From: Dyella silvatica
GTDB taxonomy: Bacteria > Pseudomonadota > Gammaproteobacteria > Xanthomonadales > Rhodanobacteraceae
DNA length: 40,438 nt
Assembly: GCF_026283955.1 (NCBI RefSeq)
Contig: NZ_JAPDPE010000036.1
Coordinates: 1-40,438 of the forward strand
Direction of reading: 5' to 3'
Of this stretch, positions 11,201 to 18,041 are shown piece after piece (position 1 is the stretch's first letter; the number at the start of each line of letters is the position of its first letter). The notes below the pieces were generated by a model. That model saw only the letters and a list, made by a program, of their open reading frames with translations. It had not been told where the DNA came from and did no database searches. A program made the translations under genes and the position numbers.

Positions 11201-11600
11201 GCGAGATCACCGAATGGGTGGCGAAATTGCTGGCCCCTAGCTCACAAAGCGTGCGCAATGCAGGCGTGAGATAACGCTCCGGCTCACCCATGACGGCGAT
11301 CATGCAGCCGGGCTCGGCGTGCTTCTCGATCGCCATCGCTTGTTCGATCACCGCCCGCAACGCGTCGCCTGGATCGATGCAACCGGCGACCGCCGCCGCG
11401 GCAAAGGTGCCCAGGCTTGCGCCCAAGACCATATCGGGCTGCAGGCCACGCTCGATCAGCGATGTCGCCAGCGCATGCTCCACCATGACGCGATCGGCTT
11501 TTTGCATGGAGGCGCGAAAGCGCGCATCGCGCGCAAACAGCTCCCGTCCCATTTGAAAATGGTGCGAGCCCTGCCCCGAAAATAAAAGTACGATTTTCAC
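8289..11600 (-). CDS. Acylhydrolase-like AT1 / malonyl acyltransferase AT2 / PfaD-type enoyl reductase fusion
   Basis: Trans-acting partner of the synthase, 1103 aa. AT1 (1-290) has FSGQGS, the nucleophile motif GASLG (Ser62, no His before Ser) and FHSRWID, features of the PedC-like acylhydrolase branch thought to unload stalled chains. AT2 (312-600) has FPGQGSQ, a canonical GHSLGE (Ser403), KKRGEL and AFHSRHM, which fits malonyl-CoA specificity and loading of ACPs. The C-terminal part (about 650-1103) is a PfaD/PksE-type FMN-dependent enoyl reductase with GLAGGIGGPEAA and MTGSINQ, able to reduce selected double bonds in trans. The start is GTG 11600: TAA lies two codons upstream, and the conserved GQGS motif follows at once. 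No good ribosome site precedes it. An internal GGAGT plus ATG at 10667 could start AT2-ER separately. Roughly 30 residues look missing from AT1 around residue 39. Confidence 0.95.
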   Translation of the reverse strand: MKIVLLFSGQGSHHFQMGRELFARDARFRASMQKADRVMVEHALATSLIERGLQPDMVLGASLGTFAAAAVAGCIDPGDALRAVIEQAMAIEKHAEPGCMIAVMGEPERYLTPALRTLCELGASNFATHSVISLPQRHIAAVEADLHRQGLAFHRLPVGFAFHSRWIDSASQPYRAFLRTLQLRPGHMPIVCCAMGKPLHRLADDHFWSVVREPILFMQTIRLIEAQGRYRYIDVGPGGTMATFLKYGLPADSTSQIHHVMSPFGGEMERLTELTALSRTAAPHIDQAISPATPGHQDNQVRSKRIMESRKMKAIIFPGQGSQFKGMGKDLFPLFPEQVKSASDILGYSLEDLCLNDGQGQLSQTRYTQPALYVVNALHYYRQRDLHAAAESDPPADFFAGHSLGEYNALLAAGVFSFETGLRLVKKRGELMGAASGGGMAAVLGMSAPEVRALLDQHQLAQIDIANFNTPTQTVIAGEKNLLATAAELFAQKNLRCVTLNVSAAFHSRHMQSAQAEFAQFLQQFSFAPPSITVIANATARPYDPTRIAETLARQIASPVQWVDSIRYLMGRGLTGDGEVEFQEIGASVLSKMVQEIKAKETPLIDDAPPARPLDEPSANSAAPNHGASPQPDTHAVPPAIGRVNGRGVPLRVDATSLGSEVFQRRFGLKYAYMAGAMYRGVASAELVIKMGKAGLLSFFGAGGLSLEKIEANIVRIQGELNAGQPYGMNLLANYEYPALEAAVVELYLKYGIKNIEAAAFMQMTPALVRFRLQGLHTNAHNEIVCDHRIVAKVSRPEVAKAFMSPPPIGIVEKLLEQHLITPQQAALSQKIPVSHDICVEADSGGHTDGGIAAVMLPPLLRMRDEMQRTHGYAEPMCMGLAGGIGGPEAAAAAFLLGADFIMTGSINQCSVEAGMSPDGKSMLQEIDIQDTEYAPAGDMFEIGAQVQVMKKSVFFPARANKLLSLYRHYDSLDDIPKRTRQQLETTFFKKTFDEIWSETASYFKSVKLEHEIAKAEANAKHKMALVFRWYFAYCTRIAMEGKGDDRVNYQIQTGPALGSFNQWVKGTELEPWNKRHVDRMAIKIMDATAEHLTRSFSRFLDG
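10665..10680 (-). promoter_or_regulatory. Internal ribosome site and ATG before the AT2-ER part
   Basis: On the minus strand GGAGT (10680-10676) is followed 8 bases later by an in-frame ATG at 10667, exactly where the second acyltransferase begins (MKAIIFPGQG). The fused gene as a whole starts at a GTG with no visible Shine-Dalgarno sequence. The internal site may be a relic of two formerly separate genes, or may drive a second, shorter product of 792 residues. Confidence 0.5.
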
Positions 11601-11647
11601 GTGTTACGCACACATGCAAGGCCATAATTCCATCTGAAAATCACGAG

Positions 11648-11677
11648 ATCCACCCATGCATCGATGAATGGGTGGAT
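11648..11677. promoter_or_regulatory. 30-bp near-perfect dyad upstream of the AT-ER gene
   Basis: Arms ATCCACCCAT (11648-11657) and ATGGGTGGAT (11668-11677) are exact reverse complements, and the centre CATCGATG (11659-11666) is itself palindromic on the same axis. 14 of 15 base pairs match. It lies 47 bases before the GTG start, between the MbtH-like gene and the AT-ER gene. No T-run follows on either strand, so an operator or a 5' leader hairpin is likelier than a terminator. Confidence 0.6.
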
Positions 11678-11844
11678 ATGGAATGTATGGCGGACCGTGC
11701 AAACAGTCGCTTCAAACGCGCGCGCAAACTAGCGCGTGGCGCGTTAAAGCGCGCACAAAGAAACTGCCGACGCTGATTTGGCATGTCAATGATCCAGGAT
11801 AGGATGCCGTGGTTTTATTTCAGTTCGTCGCTCGCCATGCGAGG

Positions 11845-12057
11845 CTAGCTGGACTGTGTCCGTGCGCGCAGAGATATTGGACGCATATCCGTCCATACCT
11901 CGCCAACGAATTCGAGACAGGATTCTTTCGTACCCTGCTTGCCTGCCTTCGACCATCCGTGCGGCACGGATTTATTCACCGGCCAAATCGAATATTGCCC
12001 ATCCTGGTTGACAACCACTTCGTACATCGCTTCAGACTGATTCAAGCTACTGGACAT
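11845..12057 (-). CDS. MbtH-like protein
   Basis: A 70-residue cytoplasmic protein of the MbtH family, small partners that bind adenylation domains of nonribosomal peptide synthetases and help them fold and act. Seen here: Tyr-Ser-Ile-Trp-Pro near residue 22, PHGW near 32, ESCLEF and VWTDMRPISLR near the end; the spaced Trp residues and WTDMRP are the family signature. ATG 12057 is preceded by AGGAG at good spacing; an internal ATG (residue 11) is the only other choice. It is the first gene of the biosynthetic series on this strand, with 244 bases before the AT-ER gene. No NRPS adenylation domain occurs in the window, so its partner should lie further left, in line with a mixed PKS-NRPS product. 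Confidence 0.93.
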   Translation of the reverse strand: MSSSLNQSEAMYEVVVNQDGQYSIWPVNKSVPHGWSKAGKQGTKESCLEFVGEVWTDMRPISLRARTQSS

Positions 12058-13001
12058 GCATGCTCCTGTGCAAAAGAAAGACGCGATCGCCTTTATCGGC
12101 CGATTGACCTTGTCACTAACTTGGAAAAGATGATTTGCGCTTGGCTTGGGGCATGGGCCGGTCGACCGGGGTCATGACGCACGCATGCACGCTAAGCGGA
12201 TACGGCATCAGATTGTCGTTCGCCGTCCGGGCAAAAAAATCACCAAGCCGATACTGGGTATTGACGATGCCTATTGCAGGGAAGCCGCCGCTACCCTGAG
12301 TTTCGAGGCGTGAAATTGGCGTGAATGGGCGCAACCGGCAGGTCGGCTTATGCGCAAGAAAATTTCGCCGTTGTCTGCGTGAGCCACGCTTAAGCCAACC
12401 GCGGGTATTGGCCGTGCCGTCAGGCCTGACCCGCAGTTGATCATTTGAACAACGACGGAAACGAATCGATGATTCATGTTTCCGTTGCAGCGAGAGCGAC
12501 CCTCCACAAACCGCTCCCGCAAGAATGCTCAGATTCCCCATCCCCAGCTCCAACCCGCGCTCCTGGCTCAACTGCACCCATCGCCTTGTGAGCAATGAGC
12601 CTGTTCATTCCTTCGTACTCCCCACCATGTGCTGCTTTACCGGTCCGTCCCCATGCCATGACGCCGCGTGTCACTTATTCAAGCGAGTCTGCGACGTAAG
12701 GATGCTCGACCGGAGAGCGAACCTATCATATGGCCACGCATTTTGCTGAAACTGCCGGCAACACTCGGGCGACTCATCGCGAATGTGTATACAGGGCGTG
12801 AAATCGCATGAAATTACGCGCAATATATTGCGACAGCCTCAACGGCCTGGAATGCTCCATGGCAGACATCCAGCCGTCTATTTGCCTTGTTTGAACATCC
12901 AATAATGCATGGATGAGAAGGCCGAAACCTGCGCGCGCGCCGAAGGCCAGTTCGCCGGCGTTACCTACGAACAGGCTTCGGTCAACGCAAAACCCAGGTC
13001 T
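12058..13001. other. Long non-coding stretch upstream of the PKS cluster
   Basis: 944 bases between the FKBP gene and the MbtH-like gene, less GC-rich than its surroundings. Open frames here overlap on both strands, are arginine- or serine-rich, lack ribosome sites and resemble no family I know. Both neighbours are on the minus strand, so this should hold the promoter of the biosynthetic operon. The only sharp feature is the palindrome at 12819-12832. It may also hold remains of a decayed gene. Confidence 0.5.
12819..12832. promoter_or_regulatory. Perfect 14-bp palindrome, possible operator
   Basis: CGCAATATATTGCG reads identically on both strands. It sits in an AT-richer patch of the leader upstream of the PKS cluster, about 760 bases before the MbtH-like start. 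Size and symmetry fit a binding site for a dimeric repressor. No cognate regulator is identified. Confidence 0.35.
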
Positions 13002-13805
13002 TTAATCGCGCGTGCCGGGCTTCTCCGGCTCATGGCTCGGCATGCCGGCGATCTCGACCAGTTCGACCTCGTAAATCAAGGCCGCATTGGGCTCGATCGC
13101 ATTCGTCACACCATGCTCGCCATAGGCCAGCTTGGCGGGTATCCAGAATTTGTATTTGCTGCCCGCCGGCATCAACGCCAGCCCTTCGGCGATACCGGGC
13201 ACCACCTGGTTGAGAACCAGCGACGCGGTGTGATCGGTCTTATAGGTATTGTCGAACTCGGCGCCGCTCAAGAAGCTGCCGATGTAGTTGACCCGCACCG
13301 TATCGGTGGGCTTGGGCTTATCGCCGCCGGCATCGCGCAGCACCTGATATTGCAAGCCCGATGGCGTGGTGACGATGCCGGCTTGCTTGGCGTTTTGCGC
13401 GAGAAACACCTCGCCTTCTTGCAGATTCTTTGCCGCCAGCGCCTTCTGTTCTGTCTCGCGCTTAAGGCGCAGATGTTCGACGAAATGCTGACGAATGACG
13501 CTAGCCTGCGCCTCGCTGAGCAGCGGCTTGTCACCGGCCTGTGCACTGCGAATGGCTTGTAGGACGGTATCGATATCGACCTCACCCTTGATCGGCGCCA
13601 GATTCTTCGCCAGATCAAGGCCGACCATATAGCTCACCTGCTTGCGTTCGGTTTCCAGCCCGACGATGTTGCCGCTTGCCGCGCTCGCGCTGGACCCGCT
13701 GCTTGCGACCCCTGACGCCGGCGTCGACTTATCGGCGCTGCAAGATGCCGTCAAAGCCAGGGCTATCGAAAGCGCGAAGACATGGGCGGACTTAAAAGGT
13801 GTCAT
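13002..13805 (-). CDS. FKBP-type peptidyl-prolyl isomerase, lipoprotein, Mip/FkpA-like
   Basis: Catalyses cis-trans isomerisation of prolyl bonds in the cell envelope. The 267-residue protein starts with a lipoprotein signal ending in the lipobox LTASC (Cys22), then a Ser/Ala/Gly-rich linker, an alpha-helical N-terminal dimerisation domain of the Mip/FkpA kind (about 47-155) and a C-terminal FKBP domain (about 160-255) with VNYIGSF, GAEFDNTY, VVPGIAEGLALM and KLAYGEHG. ATG 13805 follows CTGGAG at usual spacing. It stands alone between the multicopper oxidase (98 bases upstream) and the long leader of the PKS cluster. It is probably an ordinary folding factor. A role in self-protection against the polyketide is conceivable but unsupported. 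Confidence 0.93.
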   Translation of the reverse strand: MTPFKSAHVFALSIALALTASCSADKSTPASGVASSGSSASAASGNIVGLETERKQVSYMVGLDLAKNLAPIKGEVDIDTVLQAIRSAQAGDKPLLSEAQASVIRQHFVEHLRLKRETEQKALAAKNLQEGEVFLAQNAKQAGIVTTPSGLQYQVLRDAGGDKPKPTDTVRVNYIGSFLSGAEFDNTYKTDHTASLVLNQVVPGIAEGLALMPAGSKYKFWIPAKLAYGEHGVTNAIEPNAALIYEVELVEIAGMPSHEPEKPGTRD

Positions 13806-13903
13806 GAATCAGCTCCAGGGTAAACATTCGCCGTGCTGGCGAATGCCGATAAAAGAATCCAACAGGCCATGCGAACCGGTCGCGCTCAGTACGCGTCTAC
13901 GAC

Positions 13904-15586
13904 TCAATCGGTAACCGCGAACATCACCATCATGCCCTTGTCCTCATGCTCGAGATTGTGACAATGAAACATGTAACGTTGTGTGCCGGTGAACGCCTGG
14001 GCGAAGTCGATGGCGATGCGCACGATTTCGCCCGGCCACACCACCACCGTATCGGCTACACCCAGATCCTGCGGGCCAAGGCCTGCATCGGCCACCATGC
14101 GGCTGCGGATATCCGGTGGGCTGATGCTGCGTGAGACCACCCGAAACTGGAAGCCGTGCAAGTGAATCGGATGCGGCATGCTGGTCATCTCGTTACGGAT
14201 CTCCCACACCTCACGCGCACCGCGCTTGACCGAAAATACCGCAGCGTGGCCGTTGCTATGGAAGTTCCAGTCATTGATGAACCAGCGGCCATCCGGATCG
14301 GTGCGTAGACGAAAATGACGCACTGGCCAGCTGCTGACGACCGGGGCTGGTACCAGCGTGGACAGCTGTTGCGGGATATCCGTTTGCTGCGCAGGCTGGG
14401 TCGCCGCCACCACCCGCAACTCCATCATGTCGAGCCGATTGCCCATGGCCACCGCACCGGGGTGATCGGCCATGGGATCGGGCTGAAAAGTAACCGCATC
14501 GTCGCCGTCGTGATCCATCGCGACATACTCAAGGCTGCGCAGCAGCACGCGCGAACCCGGCCTAAGCGTGCTGAAATCGATCAGGATATCCGCGCGCTGT
14601 GCCGGCCCCAGGAAAAAATCGTCGACCGGCCACGGTTGTGCCAGTAGGCCGCCGTCGGTTCCAATCAACTGCATCGGCAACGGCTGACCATCGTAGATAA
14701 ATGCCGGCCGGAACATGCGTGCATTGGCTACATTGGCCAGCCGAAAACGATACCAGCCGGCAACGACATCGAGATAGGGTTCGGACGTCCAATTGACCAG
14801 CACGCGGTTGCCTATCCAGTCATCCGCATCCTGTTTATAGCTGATCGCGTTGTCTGGATCGATCTGCTTATCGGCAAGCATCAGCGGGATATCGCGCTCG
14901 CCCCAAGCAAGCCCGAGCTTTTTCCGCAGCGCAAGCTCCTCCTCGTCATCGACCAGTAGCAGGCCAGCCATGCCGTGTTGCACCTGCATACCGGTACGCA
15001 TGTGTGGGTGAGCGTGATACCAGTAAAGCCCGGCGCGATTAGTGACCCGAAAGCGATAGCGCACCTGCTCGCCAACCGCCACGGGATGCAGGCCACTGCC
15101 GTCATTGGCTTCGTCCAGCGACCACCCGTGCCAATGAATCGTCGTCGGCTCGGCCAGGCGATTATCGAAACTGATATCGACTGCCGCGCCATGCGCCACG
15201 CGCAATAGCGGGTTAGCCAGGCTGCGGCCATCGATATCGATGGCGTAATGCCACAGTGCCGTGGACTGCCCCGGAAACAGCGCGAACGAACGTACTCGCG
15301 CGGTGATGTGCAGATTTTGTGAAAGCACATGCTCTGCCATCAAGCCGTCGCGCCCTGGAATTCGCAGTGCCTGCCTGGCAGGCGTTTGCGGCGGCACAGC
15401 GGGATGAGCTGGCGGCGTCGAGCGCGCTGGCGATGCTGCTGCGGGCACATGTATTTCAGGCTGCGGCTTGTACCCATGTCGAATCGCCCAAGGCGCCGCC
15501 ACGACGGCAACAGCACCACCGGAAAGCCAGCTCAGCATACGGCGACGTTGTGGATCGATCATGTCAAGGCGATGACCCGGATGCAT
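13904..15586 (-). CDS. Multicopper oxidase, likely Tat-exported
   Basis: Cupredoxin-fold oxidase of the CueO/CopA/laccase superfamily that couples one-electron oxidations, perhaps of Cu(I) or phenols, to reduction of oxygen to water, probably in the periplasm. The N-terminus has RRRML followed by a hydrophobic stretch, like a Tat signal. Copper-binding motifs appear in order: HWHGWS, WYHAHPH, HPIHLHGF, and near the end HCHNLEHEDKGMM, which gives the type 1 ligands Cys, His and Met. The length of 560 residues is normal for a three-domain enzyme. Start is uncertain: ATG 15586 or ATG 15562 (MIDPQRRR), neither with a clear ribosome site. No long Met-rich insert like that of CueO is seen, so the substrate is open. 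Confidence 0.93.
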   Translation of the reverse strand: MHPGHRLDMIDPQRRRMLSWLSGGAVAVVAAPWAIRHGYKPQPEIHVPAAASPARSTPPAHPAVPPQTPARQALRIPGRDGLMAEHVLSQNLHITARVRSFALFPGQSTALWHYAIDIDGRSLANPLLRVAHGAAVDISFDNRLAEPTTIHWHGWSLDEANDGSGLHPVAVGEQVRYRFRVTNRAGLYWYHAHPHMRTGMQVQHGMAGLLLVDDEEELALRKKLGLAWGERDIPLMLADKQIDPDNAISYKQDADDWIGNRVLVNWTSEPYLDVVAGWYRFRLANVANARMFRPAFIYDGQPLPMQLIGTDGGLLAQPWPVDDFFLGPAQRADILIDFSTLRPGSRVLLRSLEYVAMDHDGDDAVTFQPDPMADHPGAVAMGNRLDMMELRVVAATQPAQQTDIPQQLSTLVPAPVVSSWPVRHFRLRTDPDGRWFINDWNFHSNGHAAVFSVKRGAREVWEIRNEMTSMPHPIHLHGFQFRVVSRSISPPDIRSRMVADAGLGPQDLGVADTVVVWPGEIVRIAIDFAQAFTGTQRYMFHCHNLEHEDKGMMVMFAVTD

Positions 15587-15912
15587 GGCAGGACCGCGAA
15601 TATACCGCTACATCGGGTGATTAATTATCGCGGCGTATGACAAGTCTGTGGCAAATAACAACCCTGTCTCAATTTCGTATCGAGATCACCTGTTGTACAC
15701 ACGAGCTAGATTCACGCCGTGACACCATCACGCAGCTACACATCGTTTCAACGCTGATCTTCTTCTGATCTTTGGAAGCGTTCGTTCGAACAGAAAGTGT
15801 CTACGCCGAAATCAACTTCTTGCATGCGTATTTGTTGTTAACGCAGGCCGATTCGTGGATCGAATTCAACCATCTAGAGACCGTTTCATTACACCACACT
15901 GGAGAAATCGAC
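15587..15912. promoter_or_regulatory. Divergent promoter region
   Basis: 326 bases between the multicopper oxidase (minus) and the phosphatase-like gene (plus). The frame of the latter is open back to 15772, but that part has no ribosome site and would bury the signal peptide, so I treat it as untranslated. It contains the palindrome GTTCGAAC near 15784-15791. I could not identify a Pho box or other known operator. Confidence 0.5.
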
Positions 15913-17898
15913 TTGAAAACAAAACTCTCGAAGCGCAGTGAAGTCACCGCTTCGCTGATGTTCGCCGCCGCCATGGCCACCGTATCGGTTGCGCAAGCCG
16001 CGCAACGTACCGTGCAATTGCCGGAAAATGGCGTCATCACCAAGCCTATTCAAAGCCAGGCGAATAGCAACTCGCTGATTCTGGCATCGTCGCTTAATCG
16101 CGTCTGCCAACCCAATGCACGATGGCTACGGCTAGGCATCAAGCAATTGCAGTTGAGCCCGTATGACTCGCTCACCCTGGTCAGCTCGGAAGGCGATCGC
16201 GTCACCTTCGCCGGCAGCCAGTGGAATAACCGCTCGTTCAACACCCGCGCCTTGCGCGGTGCCTGCGTGGATATCCAGCCGTCGTTCGGCAACCCGGCCA
16301 GCCACTTCGAACTGGAAAGCTATCAGTACAGCAGCCAGGCGCTGGACGCCACCTCGGCGGTGGTCGCCGGTGCAGGCGATATCTGCGATAGCAGCGGCAC
16401 GGTTTGCCAAGGCACGTCGGACTTGATCGTCAGCATCAACCCGACCGCCGTGTTCACCGCCGGCGACTCGGTGTATGAAGACGGCACACTGTCGGAATAC
16501 CAGACCAATTACGATCCGAAGTGGGGCCGCTTCAAGAGCGTGACCAGCCCTGCCCCCGGCAATCATGACTACAACACCAGCGGCGCCAGCGGCTACTTCG
16601 ATTACTTCAACGGCGCCGGCGTGCAAACCGGCCCGGCCGGCGACCGCAGCAAGGGTTATTACAGCTGGGATGTGGGCGACTGGCATTTCGTGGCACTCAA
16701 TACGATGTCCGGCAATGCGGTCGCCAGCGCGCAGATCACCTGGTTGAAGAGTGACCTTGCAGCTACGGCCAAGCCCTGTGTCGCCGCGTACTTTCACCAC
16801 CCGCTGATGAGCATCGGCAACTACGCCGGCGGCTACAGCACGGTTCAACCGATCTGGGACGCGCTGTATGCGGCCAAGGCCGACCTGATCTTGAACGGCC
16901 ACGACCACAACTATCAACGCTACGCGCAGTTGAATGCGAGCCAGCAGGCGGCGGCCGATGGCATCCGGGAAATCCTGGTCGGCACCGGTGGCCGTGCCTT
17001 CTACAGTTTCACCACTACCGATCCCAACGTCGAAGCCAGTGACGATGGCACGCATGGCGTGCTCAAGCTGACCCTTACCTCCACCGGCTATACCGGCGAT
17101 TTCGTGCCCTCCGACGGCAACATGTTTACCGACCACTTCACCGGCACCTGTAACGCCAAGAGCGGCAACCCGCCGCCGACCGGCCCCGTGGCCGGCTTCT
17201 CTTTCGCGACCAATCAGCTGACTGCCAGCTTCACCAACAGCTCGACCGACAGCGGCGGCACGATTACCTCGTATAGCTGGAATTTCGGTGACGGCAGCAG
17301 CGCCACCACCGCCAGCCCAAGCCATACCTATGCCGCCGCCGGCACCTTCAGCGTCGCGCTGACCGTGACCGACAACAACGGCGCCAGCAATACCAAGACG
17401 CAGTCGGTCACCGTCACCAGCGGCGGTGTTGCCACGCAATTGTTGGGCAACACCGGTTTCGAGACAGGTACGGCAACGCCGTGGACGGCAAGCAGCGGCG
17501 TGGTCAGCAACGATAGCGGTGAATCTCCGCACTCCGGCTCGTGGTACGCCTGGCTGGACGGCTACGGCAGCACCCACACCGATACGCTGTCGCAGCAAGC
17601 GGCGATTCCCAGCGGCAAGACCAAGGCGACGCTGTCTTACTATCTGCACATCGATACGGCCGAGACGGGCCAGACCGCTAACGACACCTTGAAGGTCCAG
17701 CTGCTGAATACCGCCGGCACCGTGCTGACGACACTGGCGACTTATTCCAACGTCAATGCAGCCTCGGGTTATACCCAGCACACCGCCGATCTCAGCGCTT
17801 ATATTGGCAAGACGGTGGTGATCAAGTTCACTGGCAGCGAGAACAGTTCAAAGCAGACCTCGTTCGTACTCGACGATGTCACCCTGACCGTTCAGTAA
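15913..17898 (+). CDS. Secreted purple-acid-phosphatase-like metallophosphoesterase with PKD domain
   Basis: Likely a two-metal phosphoesterase acting outside the cytoplasm. I chose TTG 15913 because GGAG (15901-15904) precedes it at good spacing, and it yields a clean signal peptide (MKTKLSKR, then a hydrophobic run ending VAQA); this makes 661 aa. The catalytic domain shows the metallophosphoesterase set in order: GAGD, GDSVY, GNHDY, HHP and GHDHNYQR. It is followed by a PKD domain (from about residue 425) with [10 protein letters not shown] and SHTY, and by a C-terminal jelly-roll-like module (about 510-661) with GFETG and FVLDDVTL, probably for carbohydrate or surface binding. Substrate could be phosphomonoesters, phosphodiesters or nucleotides. 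A long antisense frame here is a codon-bias shadow. A strong hairpin follows the stop. Confidence 0.9.
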   Translation: MKTKLSKRSEVTASLMFAAAMATVSVAQAAQRTVQLPENGVITKPIQSQANSNSLILASSLNRVCQPNARWLRLGIKQLQLSPYDSLTLVSSEGDRVTFAGSQWNNRSFNTRALRGACVDIQPSFGNPASHFELESYQYSSQALDATSAVVAGAGDICDSSGTVCQGTSDLIVSINPTAVFTAGDSVYEDGTLSEYQTNYDPKWGRFKSVTSPAPGNHDYNTSGASGYFDYFNGAGVQTGPAGDRSKGYYSWDVGDWHFVALNTMSGNAVASAQITWLKSDLAATAKPCVAAYFHHPLMSIGNYAGGYSTVQPIWDALYAAKADLILNGHDHNYQRYAQLNASQQAAADGIREILVGTGGRAFYSFTTTDPNVEASDDGTHGVLKLTLTSTGYTGDFVPSDGNMFTDHFTGTCNAKSGNPPPTGPVAGFSFATNQLTASFTNSSTDSGGTITSYSWNFGDGSSATTASPSHTYAAAGTFSVALTVTDNNGASNTKTQSVTVTSGGVATQLLGNTGFETGTATPWTASSGVVSNDSGESPHSGSWYAWLDGYGSTHTDTLSQQAAIPSGKTKATLSYYLHIDTAETGQTANDTLKVQLLNTAGTVLTTLATYSNVNAASGYTQHTADLSAYIGKTVVIKFTGSENSSKQTSFVLDDVTLTVQ

Positions 17899-17923
17899 GC
17901 ACCGCGCCAGCGCAAGAGCGCAG

Positions 17924-17957
17924 CAAGACCGGGAGAGCGTCGGCTCTTCCGGTCTTG
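17924..17957. terminator. Hairpin between convergent genes
   Basis: Stem 17924-17938 pairs with 17943-17957 (CAAGACCGGGAGAGC with GCTCTTCCGGTCTTG, one G-U pair) around loop GTCG. It starts 26 bases after the phosphatase stop and lies between two converging genes. No T-run follows, so termination may be weak or Rho-assisted. Confidence 0.7.
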
Positions 17958-18041
17958 GCATATGAAGCGGCCTCAACGCCGCACGATGCGCCTGGCCTGG
18001 TACGCCGGGAGGTGTCTGCAAGACAAGACAAGACAAGCCGA

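Noticed and set aside
12116-12595. Minus-strand frame of 159 codons in the gap upstream of the PKS cluster
   Set aside because: No ribosome site, Arg-rich composition, overlaps other frames of equal quality, and no family resemblance.
16132-17781. 549-codon minus-strand frame
   Set aside because: Antisense to the phosphatase-like gene, which has a signal peptide and all metal motifs; composition is Val/Ala/Gly/Arg shadow-like.
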